From assembly GCA_007922225.1 (NCBI GenBank), contig ML679941.1, forward strand, positions 60,235,079-60,299,078: a stretch of DNA of 64,000 nt, in the 5' to 3' direction. The stretch's first letter is position 1; each line of letters begins with the position of its first letter. The notes beneath the pieces were generated by a model. That model was given only the letters and a program-made list of their open reading frames with translations. It made no database searches and was not told the DNA's origin. Below, piece after piece: positions 13,330-25,256 of this stretch. The stretch comes from Emydura subglobosa (taxonomy: Eukaryota > Chordata > Testudines > Chelidae). The position numbers and the translations under genes are program-made.

Positions 13330-14164
13330 TGGGTGGTGCTACAAGCCTACACCTATTATTAAGGTTGTCAGACACTGCTGATTATAAAACACTCTTATTA
13401 GTTGCTTTTAACTGTGCCAAACTTTAACCATTCAAAATGAAATTTTCCATTCTGAGTGTCCGCCTCAGGCTGATTTTCTTTCCTGACTATATCAACCAAA
13501 TGGTTCAACCATTAACAAGAATAGAGGTAGGAAAAATACATTGTTTTTCCCATGTTAAAGAATTCTGGCAACCTTTTATTTGAAAATCTCAAGCACCCTC
13601 ATTCTTTGGAGCAGGGACTTGAAATCTAGCAGGGGCTGGCTTTTGCCATCCCTGTGAAAATCTGTCAAAATTTGGCCAAGTTATAAAACCTTTGAAAAAT
13701 TTGCAGTTTGCACGTATTCAGGTGACTTTTTTAACTTTAACAGCTAAAATCTCGGAAGAGTCTGTCACAACTAAAGCATGTTCATGTATTTCATAGCTAG
13801 TAGTCCTGACCAGACTACTCATGTGCACCCTCCACAGAGCAACTGAGCATTAACATGCAACAGGAATTCACATGTGCCATCCCTGCAGAGCAAGTGAGCA
13901 TGTGCCATCTCCTCCCAGCTCCTAGATGTGACCAGTCTGCATATGCTATCCCCATAGAGTGATGGAGCATGCTCCAGGTTAGGGCTACCAGGGCTCAGAA
14001 GGACTTTCCCTTTAATGGCTGCTCCAGGCTGGAGTGGGCCGGGCACAGAGAGCAGGGAGCCTGTCATACCTATGTTCTCAATGACCCTCCCTCTGCTGGC
14101 ACCCAGCCAGTATGGAACAGGAAGCCATTTGAATGCAGAAGGAATAAAAGCTGGATCAGAGCAG

Positions 14165-14785
14165 AGTCAAAGAAGTACACATGGACAAGCATCTGATAAG
14201 ACTGGAACTAGGATTGGGAGAGAAACTAGGACTGGCTGGGCTAGAAGACTGGAACTGGGAGCCAGAAAGAAGAGAGGAGGTTGGGTGGAGAGGCTGGAAC
14301 TTGGATAGGGAGGGGCAGACTGGGACTGGGAGCCAGTTGGCTGGGGTGATGAGGAACACTGAGATCAGCCAAGAAGCTTGTGGGAGATTGGGACTGGCTG
14401 GACAAAGAGATTGAGACTAAAAACCAGGGGCGAATGGGGGGGAGAGGGTGAGAAGGAGCAGAGCTGATGAGGATCCAGGGTGTGGTGAGGAAGGGAGAAA
14501 AATGATTGTCTGGGTAAAGAGACTGGTACAAGGAACCATGGAGTTGGGGGGACAGGGCCAAGGAGTCTGGGAGAGGTGGGGATAGAAAACAGATTAGATG
14601 AGGAATGGAGAGGGGGACTAGGACTGGGAACCAACGTCACAGGGAGGAGAGAGAGACAGTTTGGACCAGGAGCCAAGAAGGGGAAATTGGGACTGGCTGG
14701 AAAAGGAGACGAGGATTGGGATGGTGAGGCTAGGAGTTGAATAGGAGATTGGGACTCGGACAGCAAGCTTAGAAAAGGAGACTAT
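14165..14785 (+). repeat. GA-rich degenerate minisatellite
   Basis: Loose tandem units of about 25-40 bases centred on GGGACTGGGAGCCAG and GGAGACTGG phrases, strongly purine-biased on this strand. It is the low-complexity core of the surrounding dispersed repeat and recurs at 28.95-29.45 kb and, inverted, at 46.1-46.6 kb. Confidence 0.75.
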
Positions 14786-15675
14786 GACTGGCTTAGCCAG
14801 TATTGCCCTAATAAAGTTTAAAAGATAGCTGGGCGTAAGGGAAGAACACTATAGTTATGGACATGTAGAAAACTATATGTAAGCAGGGTCTGAATGAGCT
14901 CTCCACTGCTGAGCTAGCTGGGGGGGGAAGCCTTCAGGGCCAGACTGTATTTGCATGAGAAAATCCACCCTGCCTACATGCTCAGAATGATGGGACTACT
15001 TTTCCCAAATGATCCCGTTGGCTGGTGTTGGGCTACAAATCACTTTAGTGTTAATTTCAGGGGTAACAAAATGTTATTTCCCCTTATTGTATGAGCAAAG
15101 GGCAGCAGAACTGTGCTTAGCCTGTCCTGATGGAGGGATCACCCTTATCTGAACTGATTTCGGTAAGCAGGGTGCTTGGATGCAGACCCCTGTGAAAGGT
15201 AGAGGGCATGGGGATGGGTGTCCCTGCTGGGAAATTTGGGCTTTGCTTAAGATCCCTACCCTCCTCCTGGTTTGACCTGCCCCTCCCCATTGTTCAAAGA
15301 CAGAGCAAATTAAGGCTCCATTAGTGTTAAGTGAGCACTAGAGCTGAAACCACTTACTGTGGGACAGCATTTTCTGCCCAGCCTGCTTCAGCAATGACAT
15401 TCTCCCACTAAGAGTTGAAAATCATTAAGCTCTGGGAGGAACCCACAGAAGAGCAGGTGGCAATGGACAGTGATCGTGTGCATCGGAGCAGCTAGCAGAG
15501 TGGATGGCAGAATGATTGGCATGGCAGCCAGTGGAGCAGTAAGTGGCTGGTGGGGCAGCAAGCGGCTGGCAGGTGGCAAGCCCAATGTACTCTGGGATGG
15601 ATATTTTGCTCAAGGTTCTATAAGTGTGAATCCCATTTGTGGTATTTTCCCAAGTTAATGCTAGGTTACTTCACT

Positions 15676-15695
15676 CCCCCCCCCCCTTTTTTTTT
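15676..15695 (+). repeat. Homopyrimidine C11-T9 tract
   Basis: Eleven C followed by nine T with no interruption, inside the GA-rich repeat copy. Such tracts can adopt triplex structure and are slippage-prone. Confidence 0.9.
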
Positions 15696-15905
15696 AAATT
15701 AAAAGTCTCTTTTCTATACTCATTCTCTGTGCTTGTGAGAGGGGAAGTATTGCCCCTAGAAGCACCCCAGCGGTGGTCTGTAATTGTCCCAGGTTATTGG
15801 GTGTGGACTTGAGCTGGTTTTGTGTTGTATTGTTGAAAGGAATCCTTAGATATTGAACACGGCCCTTGTTGCTTCTGACTACAACTGGCAGAAGGGTTAC
15901 ACATA

Positions 15906-18225
15906 TAATATATAAATAGACTGCCCACTGTAAGGCCAATCAAAGAACATCATATATGCAGTCGCATGGTAAAGACACTTTGACCACTAGTCTTGAATAT
16001 GTTTGGCTGATAGAATAACAGAATTTTGGTCACAGTACTTAACCCTTAATATCAAAGGCTGTTGCAGACCACAAGTATATGAAATCCTCTGAAATCTCAC
16101 TATCCCTAGGAAGCACAAACTGAGTGACCTTTGGAAATCTGACCCATATGTTGTAGTTCAGAAGCCACCAGACATTCCAATGTACTGCTTGAAGCAAGAA
16201 ATGGACCAAAACACATAAAGGTCTTGCACAGAAACCATCTGCTACCAACAGGATAATTACTTCATTTTCCTGAAGCACCCACAACATGACCCCCAGTGAC
16301 TTGTCCAGAAATAAGTCAGGAATCCAAGTCAACTGAAGGAAGGATTTTTCTTGTTGCTGCTAGTTTTATTTGCCAGAGTCTCAATAGCGTGGTCTATAGT
16401 TGCAGCTATAACATTGTGAAAATCTTCCAGCCCACTAGAGGCCTGAGGTAATAGAGACACTCAACTGCTTCTCATCCTTGAACCCAGTGATAGTAGGGGA
16501 AAACCAATGGAAAGCACACTACAAGCAGTTCTTCTCTGAGCTACAAAAGGGTTATATTTAAAGCCTGTTTATACTCACAGAGCAACCTGTAGAGTCCACT
16601 GAGGAATTCATTTTTCCCAAACAGTAACCTAAAGAACTGAAGAACTTCCATCTTGATATATCACCACAAGATACAACTATGAAATGCTACTGGAGATTTT
16701 GGAGGGTGTCACTGAAAGGACAAGTGACACTTGTGAAGGAGTGCTATGCAACCCTACACTTCCTGCATTCATGATTCTGGAGAGTGTAAAAGAGATACCA
16801 AAAGAACTCCATTCCAGTATGTATGTGACTTGGATGGTGTTAATTGAGGGCATGTATATTGTAAAAATGCATAGGTTCTGTCACTCATTAAAAGTTGTTG
16901 ATTTACTTGGAAAATGAGAAATAGAAAGGTGTGTTTGTGGATAAGCATTCATGCTTGTCTCTTAGTATAAAGGACTGGGAACGGAGGTGAGGAAGCCAAG
17001 GAATGAGAAGAATACAGAAGACACCCGCACATCTAGTGAGTACCATCTTGTACAGTAAATGACATGCTAATTTCCTCCCTGCGTATTACTAAAGTTTATT
17101 AACTTACCGTCTCTAGTACATCAACAAGTCCAGAGAACAAATACATTTTATTACTTTTTTTAATGCAGAAAAGAAAATTGACTTTATTTCCGTATTAACA
17201 GTCAAGTGGAGTAATGTGTGCTGTCTATGCTGTGTATTAGGTGCTGCATCATCTGATTACACAACACTGCACGGGGTTGCTTGAAAGCCAAGGCAAATTA
17301 GCAAAATGAAAATTAAAAAATCCCAGGTTCTGAAAAGCTTGTTAATTTCATTGTTCCTTTCAGAAGTCTTTTAAATAATGTGAAGTGATTGACGCAGAAT
17401 GAATTATTCTAATGTTGATCTCTTGACCAAACTGCCAGAGAAGAAGGTCTATTCTATTTCTAAGATCATTTTAAAAGTAGTGTATTCACAGAAGTGTGAT
17501 CTCATCTTTACTTCCCTTGCCACTACATTTCATGTACAAGAGACAATATTTTGATCAGCGGGACTTCAGGGCCCTTGTAAGGTTGAACTCATGGATGTTC
17601 CCCATATAGAAACAGAAAATACAGGGATAACAATTTGCCAGTTAGCAGTTGCTCCCTTTTGCAGTTGGAGTGCAAGTCAGACTGTTGTCCTGGCAAGCTG
17701 ACACTGGTTATTTGAGGTTCATATTGACAAGATTTCTTCAGCAACAATATTTTTATGAATTTATTTTGACCTCACTTGAGGTACATGTGGTAACCTATGC
17801 CAGAGGAGGTGGTAGAATGTTTGGCTATCCATGCTGCTCATTATATGTTGTCTATTCTCCTTTACTGGGTACAAATCTGGTGTCAGCTAGTTATCACAGA
17901 TTTTGGGAATCATATTATATTGCCTCATATGACTCACTAATTTATTAATATCGGATCCAGTTCAGCGATCTCAGAATGTCTCCTATCTGCTCCATACGCT
18001 ATGCTAGAGAATTTCTCTGTGAAATATAAAATTCCATGACAATGTAACTTGAACAACTACTCCTTTATCAGACACCATTTTCTCAAAAGAAGTAAAGTTT
18101 CATTAGAAATAAATTGCTATCTGATGCCATTACTGAGCTCACTGATGGCTCTGTGTGGGTGTTCACTATTGTAGCTATGCAGAATAAATAAGGAGCTGTA
18201 TGTGTGATTGAGGGGGAATTAAGAA
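15906..18225. other. No gene; AT-rich segment with possible conserved non-coding DNA
   Basis: No repeat signatures that I recognise. 17060-17480 is free of repeat motifs and carries several ATTA/TAAT cores ('ttaacttacc', 'gttaatttcatt', 'gaattattctaat'), a composition common in conserved non-coding elements near developmental genes. That reading needs an alignment. Short ORFs here look random. Confidence 0.35.
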
Positions 18226-18722
18226 AGAAATTGTAGTGGATAGTGGCATAGAACGGGGGTGAGGTGGAGAGGTGAAAAATAGTGTTTCAGTGACACTGTA
18301 GCTCCTTACCCTTTATCTTCCCTGTCATGGTCATGTATAGTTTAAGTGGGGAACAGAATGACTCGGAGTTAGGAAGGGAGATTGGACTGGACTGGGAAAT
18401 AGGTGTCAGAAGGAGAGGTGGAATTAGGACAGAGAGGAGGAAACTGCAGGAGGAAAAAGAGGGGCAGATACATAGGAAAGGACAGAGTGAGGGAAGAGAG
18501 GACAGAAGTGGAATGAGGTTGAAAAAATGTGGACCATATTACGGGGGACTTGCAGAACATCAACGGAAGGAGGCATGGAAGAGGGGACACTGGACAGAAA
18601 GATGGAGGGCTCTTTTAAAAAGAGATGGAAGGCTCTGTGTATCCTGGCAAAGGTAAACAGAGGCTCTGGGACTTGTGAGGAAGAGGGATTTAACTTACTT
18701 GGAGGGCAAGTTAAATACTGCA
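18226..18722 (+). repeat. GA-rich low-complexity stretch
   Basis: Purine-rich sequence with GGAAGGGAGATTGG, ACTGGACTGGG and GAGAGGAGG phrases resembling the minisatellite core at 14.2 kb, but without the AT-rich head. It could be a fifth, partial copy of that family or an independent purine tract. The 109-codon ORF at 18327-18656 is Arg/Glu/Gly-rich and reflects base composition. Confidence 0.45.
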
Positions 18723-19335
18723 GTACTTCATTTGGTGGGTCTGAATATATAACCCCTGATTTCAGTTACCACCTGAATCTTTTACATAATTTGCCCATCT
18801 CTATTAGGGACAGCAGCTGTGGCAAATGCTAAAACTTTGCCACCACCATTTTATACAAAAAAGACTAAGCAGTGTCAGCAGCTAAAGCATCAGTGTTCAG
18901 AGAAGATTCTCATTCCAGTAATCCGTCCGTGTTATCTCCTGAGTTGCCACCTTCTCTTGTGAGCCTGCAATAAATGCAGTTGCATCACAGAAAGCACACA
19001 AATCACCTTTTAAAGTCATTTATGTCAGTAACATCAGCTAACTAAAGGGGTGCATCATTGATCAGCTTCACTAAGTCTGAGTTAGCTTCAGCCCCTGTAT
19101 TAATTCATGCTGAGAGAGATATTGGTGGTGCCAGTCATTCTGAGGCAGACCAGAACTTCAAAAGCCCCATGGTAAATTCTAAAATGAACAGCAGTTACTC
19201 TGAGGATAAAAATGAAATTATACAAATCTTACTGAGCTGTGTGGGGAAAAGCATATGGTCAGCAAAACAGACTACTACTTTCTCTGGCTTTGCATAAAGA
19301 CAGCCATGTTTTAAGTCAGGTCCTCAGCTGGTGCA
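18723..19335. other. No recognisable feature
   Basis: Ordinary mixed sequence, no repeat or gene signature seen. Confidence 0.4.
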
Positions 19336-19446
19336 AATTTTGCTATACCAATGCTGTCTATGTGTCAGATTCTCAGTTACTGCAAATCAGCAGTGCTTCC
19401 TTGGGTGCAGTGGGGCTTAACTGACTGATAAACTCAGAATCTGGTC
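19336..19446. repeat. Old palindromic dispersed repeat (weak)
   Basis: 'cctcagctggtgcaaattttgc' at the left and a diverged reverse complement ('gcaaatcagcagtg...', 'aatctggtcc') at the right resemble an ancient amniote repeat with the form 'cagctggtgtaaat...atttacaccagctg'. Highly diverged. Confidence 0.35.
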
Positions 19447-19520
19447 CTTAATCTGGCTCTAAAACTTGCATTCACTTCAAAATTTTCGATGTTCCTGTGA
19501 AATGAAATGTAGCTTTCACA

Positions 19521-19762
19521 GTTGTGGCCTAGTAGGTGGAGCCTAGAATTGGAAGGTATGGACTCCAGAGTTCTAACAGCCCCATTGACACTAGCACATC
19601 CTGTTGCCTTGAGCAAATCATTTAATTTCAGTGTTTCAGTTTCCCTGTGTGGGAAACAATTTCACCCACCCAGATGTTGTGAAGATTGATCTGAAGTCAC
19701 TCCTGCAGTAAGTCAATGGAGTTTGTAATGGGCTTGGAGGATGTAAATGCTAATAATTTTTA
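19521..19762 (+). mobile_element. MIR-like tRNA-derived SINE
   Basis: Plus-strand SINE of the amniote CORE/MIR type. The tRNA-related head 'gtggcctagtaggtgga' carries an A-box-like element. It is followed by 'ccttgagcaaatcatttaatttcagtg', 'tcagtttccctgtgtgg' and 'tgttgtgaagatt', all in the family order (tRNA head, 'gcaagtcactt', 'cctcagtttcc', core). Diverged and transcriptionally dead. RNA polymerase III would have transcribed the parent; an L2-type LINE would have supplied the reverse transcriptase. Confidence 0.75.
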
Positions 19763-21780
19763 AATCTCTATTTTCATTGCAAAAACGGTTAAAAAAATGC
19801 GGACAAAGTTATGTCTGTAGTGTTGTTTTTTAAATTGGTTTTAGCATGGACTTTGGATTTTTTAATTACCATAAGAGCTGTATTTGTTGATTAAAAATAG
19901 TTGAAATGTTACCTTTAACTGAATTAGAACAAAAGTCTAATTTTCCAGTGCAACGATGAAGTGAAGACTGATACAGATCAATCATATGGCTAAACTCTTC
20001 TCTGCTCTGCTGATGGTCAGGGTCTCTCCAGTGTACAGTAAATAATATCTAGTAGTTAGACTCAGTGGTCCAGATTCACTGGACTCGAACCTGGTCAGCA
20101 AATGCCGACCCGGATCCCTGGGCCAAAATAAAATAGCTTCACAGCTGCTCTCTTATGCTAGCTGGTTGTTTCAAAGGGCCATTAGGGGACTATTGGGGAT
20201 GAAGTGTACAGTAACTCCCAAGCTATTCCCTGTTGGTGCCAGGGGCATGACGTAGGAATCACTATACCATCTGTGATTCCCTGATGCTGTGATAATACCT
20301 AGGTCAAACTCACCGTTCTAGCACATCCACATAGCAGTGGTTTTTAATTTACTGACAGTACTGCTGGCATCTTTCAAGGCACAAATATTCCTGCAAAAAG
20401 TGTTTATTGGTTTATTTTAAAGTTGAATTAAATGACAGCACAACTGGAAAACTTAGCTATGTTTTGTGAAAGTGTATGACCCCGAGCCATCGCTCCACAA
20501 CTGCAGCCTCCAGACTGCAGGAGCTCCCGGATACGTGCTCCATAAAGGGAGCAGCATGAGCAGTTGTTTGTATTCCAGATCTGAATTCTTTCCACACAGT
20601 CTTATTGCAAAGGAGAATATGTGGCATGGCCCTTAGGTCCTAGATTGTGTAATGGTCTCCAAGAATGATTTATGGTTTGAAATCCACTGGTCTCGATCAC
20701 CCTTCTCAGACCTCCACTCCCTCTTCACCCTGCCCCTGAGAACGCTGCCATAAAGCAGGGCTCTACCATGCATGGGGGGTGCAGAGAGCTGCCAGCATTC
20801 CAAACCCATAAAGCAGGGTATATGGTACATCCTGGGCAGCCTCTCTTTATGCAGTGCAACCTTGGTAGTTCTGCAGCTGTTTGTCTGTTGCATGCCTGTA
20901 CAAAGCAGGATTTGTCCTTATATAACAAACTGAATACATATGTATTCATCTGAGATAAATGTGCTAGAAAGATTGAGACACTGTTACGACTGCCTCCTCC
21001 AGACTGATGCCTATTGTCAGTCAGTATCTGATAGATAGATAGATCTTCGTATCTAGAGTAGTTGGTTACTTGCTTAAACACTCAAAAAAAGAAAATATAA
21101 CAATTTACTACAAAAATTGCCTGTCAACAAGCACAAACTGAAACCTCCTGCTTGGTACTGCACAACCAAATGATAACATAAATATGGTGCCATCGTAGAG
21201 CTGCAAACTCCAAGAAACAAGATATGGGTTTGAGAAATGCAAGTAGAGCAAAGGGAAAGCCAAGGTACTATATATATATATATATACATAAACAAACCAA
21301 TAGGAACAGTAAAGTAATACTGAATTAATATTGCTCGGATAAGTGTTGCCTATGCACATTGCAAAAGTATGCACTCCAATGTGAAAAAGTCTAAGCATTT
21401 CAAAAGATATTTTGAGGGTACAGGAGCCTCTTACTACAGATTCTGCTATATCTGTAGTAGTGCAGACTCTGAATTTTATCCCACACACTATTCACTTTTT
21501 TTAATTTAGTTCACCAATGGCTGTGTTTCTAGCTACGTATATAGCCAATAACTATGAATATTTTTTTTAAAATTGTTGACATTATGTGAATTAATTTATA
21601 GACCTTAATTCTGTGGTAATTGTTCTAGATCTTAGCCCTTTTTCACACCTTTCTATAATAAAGGATAGCATACCATATGGCATTTAAGGCCTAGCATATG
21701 TATAATATTCTCCCAGACTTGTTTACATCTTGTCCGATTCAGGGAAAAAGGTCAATATTTTCAAACTTGGGTATCTAACG
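19763..21780. other. Unassigned region
   Basis: No gene or firm repeat. Contains a (TA)n microsatellite (listed separately), a short (GATA)n run near 21030, and a mixed GC-balanced stretch at 20690-20900 with overlapping short ORFs of no recognisable character. Confidence 0.4.
21269..21286. repeat. (TA)n microsatellite
   Basis: Nine TA units without interruption, then 'catacataaac'. Likely length-polymorphic. Confidence 0.9.
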
Positions 21781-21875
21781 TTAGGCATATCAATCCATAC
21801 TTAGGCACCTAAATAAATAGCCTGATTTTCAGAAGTCCTGAGCTCCTGTAGTTGCCATTGGTTGCAATACATAAA
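21781..21875. repeat. Old dispersed repeat fragment
   Basis: Includes 'ttaggcacctaaataa' and 'cctgattttcagaagt-ctgagctcc', the pattern of an ancient amniote repeat ('gattttcagaagtgctgagcacc'). A related piece lies at 48640-48790. Confidence 0.45.
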
Positions 21876-21891
21876 AACTTGTGTTAGGGCT

Positions 21892-22640
21892 CCCCTGCCC
21901 TGTCTCTCTCAGTTCCCAGGAACATTCACATACAGAAAGCAGCAATCCAGAGTCCAATGTACAGGCAATGTGATGGATTTACTGGGGCTAAACAAGCAAG
22001 CATAAAACCAGAGCCCTTCATACCAGTTGGGCTTCCTTTTCCATAACCATATCTCTACATGCAGGTAGAGTTTCCTTCCTCCTTAACCGTATCTCTATAT
22101 GCCCATAGAGCTCCCTCTTCTTCCTTCTTCTTAGTAGGCTTAATTATACCTGTAATGTCCCCATCCTAGTACTACCCCTTCCAATTTATGGTCATGTTCC
22201 ATTTTGGGAGGTCTTGAGACTGGGGGCTTTGGCACCACCTCTTTTGTATCTCATGGGAGGGGTAGGGAGCGAGGTAACATTTTGGTCATGGTCCCTCCCT
22301 TTATCCCCCCCTTGCTCCTCCCAACAGGTTGTTTGACCTTGTTCTGATGTCTGTCTTGAAGAGGAGTCAGAGCTATCGTTCATTTGTGCATTCATATATC
22401 AAACCCCCTGCACACTTCAAAACATTTTAATTATATCCCTTATCTATTTCTCACAGTAATAAAGAAAACCCAGCTGGTTGTAGGTAGGCAAGAGGAACAC
22501 AGTATGTCTTTGTTCTTTGCTCATATGTGTATCTTAAAAACCTTAGCTTTCAGGCAGGCAAGCAAGCCTAAAACACCATTTCAGGCATAAACAAGCCTAA
22601 ATACTTATACAAATCTAAATTATATACTTGTATCCTAACA
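21892..22640 (-). mobile_element. Probable solo LTR (749 bp)
   Basis: Begins TGTTAGG and ends CCTAACA, a perfect 7-bp inverted terminal pair with TG...CA ends, as expected of a retroviral or retrotransposon LTR. The plus strand reads 'ggatttactgggg' near 21974, the reverse of an AATAAA-like signal, which together with recalled family sequence suggests minus orientation. No second copy lies in the window and no clean target duplication is visible (left flank ACTTG, right flank CCTCA), so recombination or decay is likely. No coding sequence. Confidence 0.55.
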
Positions 22641-24171
22641 CCTCACATGCCTTGTGTAACATTAAACTATAGGAACAATTAACTGTAGGAACAAGTAACC
22701 ATAGCAAGCAAAACTAGAAGAGATTGGAAGCCCAGAAAATCAAGAGGATTAGCTATTTGTGCATAATGCTTGTAAATTTTTCTCCACCTGTGTACATACT
22801 TGGATATGGGGTGTGTAACACACATTACTTTGGTGGGGATAACCATGTGATAAATTGTGACCCTGTATGATATATTACAGAGCCATGCAATGAACTTCAT
22901 TTACATGCATTTTAACCATCTCAAATGCACTGTGCCCATAACTCAGTCTTCACAAGTAGTACTTTGATCATTCCAAACCTATCAACAAGGCAAAAATACC
23001 AACCTGACAGATAAACATTTCCTTTCTTCCAACTCACATGTAATTTACATTCCAGGCTTTTCAAAACCAGTGAAGAGGGAAGGGTAAGTCTGTTTACAGG
23101 GATGTTCATGGTTTTCCTTTGGATAATAATATTTTATTTCCCTCTGCCCTGCCACTGACATCATTTAAAAGGTGCTATGATAACCCATTTGTGAAAAATA
23201 GTGTGGTTATGTTCTCTGATTTATAAATAGGAATTTATAATGGAAAAGTTGTCACAATCTAAAGTATACTTGTCTCAAACACACGGTCCTAATCAACAAT
23301 GCATTAATTAGCAGTACAGAGACAAATACATCAGGGAAAATGTCTTTTGTTTTTTGGTTTTGTTTTTTTTCTGTCCTCAAATTTCACTCTTTGAATACCA
23401 GAATTCAAGATATGACAAGGACATTTGTAAAGTTGGACTTTCAGAGTTAGGCTGTGATCATTTGAAAAAGAAATGAATCAGACAAATTGCTCTCCATGTT
23501 TGCCCCAAGGCTAGCATTATTGATATTTAACAAGTACCTGCCACTTTACTGAAATACCAAACTACCTATTTAAATGTAATGTTATGGGGCAGCCCTGAAT
23601 CGATAAATGTTTTGTGTGTAAATCAATCTATTACTAACTTCCACATTGATTTCAAAAGACAAATCAAATAGTTAATCAACTGATCATTAAGTTTCATAAA
23701 CTGTAATTAGCATTTTAGGACTTCAATTATTCAAATTTCACTTTGAATGCCTGATTGCTTTCCTCTCGCTGTACATTATATAGACTCTTTTTCTCCCCAT
23801 CTTATTCAGTTAAAAGCTAAAACAATTTCAGTGAAAACAATCTAAATTACAATTTAAAAACATGATCTGGGATATTTCATACAGAGAGATACACTGTACC
23901 TATATACATTTATACACATATAATATACACAATCTCACTTAATATTGACTTGGATCATCAACATGTTCTCTATTTAATAACGATGACAGCAGGGAGTGCA
24001 TTAGTTGCACAGAGTCACTTAGATCCTGCATTCAGATGAACAGGGTAAAACCACCACAAGGAGAGTGGTTTTTTTGTTTTTACCTGTTCCCAGTGTCCAT
24101 GTTTTGAATGTGGTTCTTACAGCATACATGTAACATTCTGGTAAAGTGTGTATCATGCCATCTTAGGGCCC
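22641..24171. other. No gene; AT-rich, possible conserved non-coding DNA at 23560-23790
   Basis: No repeat signature. 23560-23790 has many homeodomain-type cores ('gaatcgataaat', 'gtaattagcattt', 'caattattcaaa') and no low-complexity drift, which makes it a reasonable candidate for conserved regulatory sequence. Nothing else stands out. Confidence 0.35.
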
Positions 24172-24262
24172 GCTACTCCTTTAGCTCAAGTGGTGGAGAT
24201 GTGTGCTTTGGTGCAGAAGTTGCAGTTCAAATGTTGCTGATAATCTATTGTGGAGACCATGA
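24172..24262 (+). mobile_element. tRNA-like SINE head
   Basis: TTAGCTCAAGTGG at 24181-24193 fits an internal A box and TGCAGTTCAAATG at 24221-24233 fits a degenerate B box, about 40 bases apart as in tRNA genes. The sequence does not fold as a complete tRNA, and a homologous head occurs at 45828-45897 on the other strand, so a SINE or tRNA-derived repeat is more likely than a functional tRNA. Confidence 0.5.
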
Positions 24263-24769
24263 CATAACACTGTTTTTTGTTGGTGGTGGTGGGTTGTTTT
24301 GTTTTTTTTTCACTGCATCTGGCTGTGGGAAGAGAGGGTTCTGCCTGGATGCTGAGAGGACTGTTTGTGGCCTTGTGTAGTTTTATTACCAGCACATAGA
24401 TAGGACTAGTCTTGCTCAATTTTTGCAGTGACTAGACCCTCTGGTTAATCATCAAAGAAAAGTCCAAAATAAGCACAAAATAAAAGTCTTCCAGCCCCAG
24501 TCTCAAGCTGGTCACTGTCCATTCTTTCTTAGGGTTTATGTTTTCTTCTGGGCCAGGGAGAGACTGGGACATTTAAAGCTTACTAGACACAGTATAAATA
24601 TCAGTTAATTCCTTAGTCTTGTAAAGTATTAATATTATATGTAGCTAAAAATCAATATAAACCTTAATATGTATAAATCTTCCCAGATTTGTAATCTATT
24701 ATGTAATATATGAGGCTGGTAGCACAGCCTATTATTAATATCACCCAACACTTCCCATTATAAGACTCC
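24263..24769. other. No recognisable feature
   Basis: Contains a T/G-rich run at 24271-24312 and otherwise ordinary AT-rich DNA up to the LTR boundary. Confidence 0.4.
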
Positions 24770-25134
24770 TGTCACAGGCTGACTGTCCCTTTAAGAGAAA
24801 ATGGGTCCAACCCCACCTTAGTTCACTCACCTTCCCAGGTGGAGAAAGTGAGTAGTGTCACCTGAGACTCTAGTCATGTGGCTCTGTTGGGGGGATAATT
24901 AAGAGCAGCCTGTAGAGAGCCAGTAGGGAAGACTAGAGTTGACTCCTAGCAGAAAGCTCTGGGAGTTACTGCTTGACAGAAAATAGGGAGAAACTCTAAA
25001 GTTCCTAGGAAAGGCTGGAAAGAAAAGACAGATCCTCAGGAAGAAAGGACCATGATCAGCTTGGGATTGGGGCTGGAAGTCTTGTTTTGTATTTATTTTG
25101 GCCTTTTCTTTTATAACTGTTACAACTGGTGTAG
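24770..25134 (+). repeat. 5' LTR
   Basis: About 365 bp, starting TGTCACAGG and ending GTTACA, so with TG...CA termini. Alignable to 27566-27611 plus 27916-28228. Two bases after its end comes a TGG-initial primer-binding-site candidate, which supports the 3' boundary. Confidence 0.65.
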
Positions 25135-25136
25135 TC

Positions 25137-25152
25137 AGTAAGATTTTGTGAG
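25137..25152 (+). other. Primer binding site candidate
   Basis: TGGTGTAGTCAGTAAG starts two bases after the LTR end. PBS sequences begin TGG because they pair with the CCA end of a tRNA. Which tRNA would match cannot be settled by eye. Confidence 0.4.
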
Positions 25153-25256
25153 ACCCACCTCGCATCAAGGAAGGATCACAGCATAGCAAAGACAGTGACA
25201 GAATAGATATAGATGGTAGGATTTCTTTGGTGAACCCCTCCTATTGAGTAGAGAGA

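Larger units (their letters stand above)
13330..15905 (+). repeat. Long copy of the GA-rich dispersed repeat family
   Basis: At about 2.6 kb this is the longest copy in the window. Its modules, in order, are: an AT-rich head (13330-13800) shared with 7640 and 28510; a mixed segment with several repeated 'gagcatg' phrases (13800-14150); a purine-rich degenerate minisatellite (14165-14780) built on GGGACTGG/GAGCCAG units; then segments with 'gggctacaaatcactttag', repeated 'gtggctgg...ggcagcaa' units (15480-15580) and a final segment near 15720-15905. No protein is encoded; the 100-133-codon minus-strand ORFs at 14241-14766 are Ser/Pro-rich translations of the minisatellite. Family unnamed; I recall similar sequence dispersed in turtle genomes. 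Confidence 0.6.

Noticed and set aside
14241..14766. Ser/Pro-rich minus ORFs of 106 and 133 codons
   Set aside because: Antisense of the GA-rich minisatellite; same type of frames occurs at 8132-8449 and 29078-29544.
24181..24233. Possible functional tRNA gene
   Set aside because: A and B boxes are present but stems do not pair well and a related copy is embedded in a repeat; better explained as SINE-derived.
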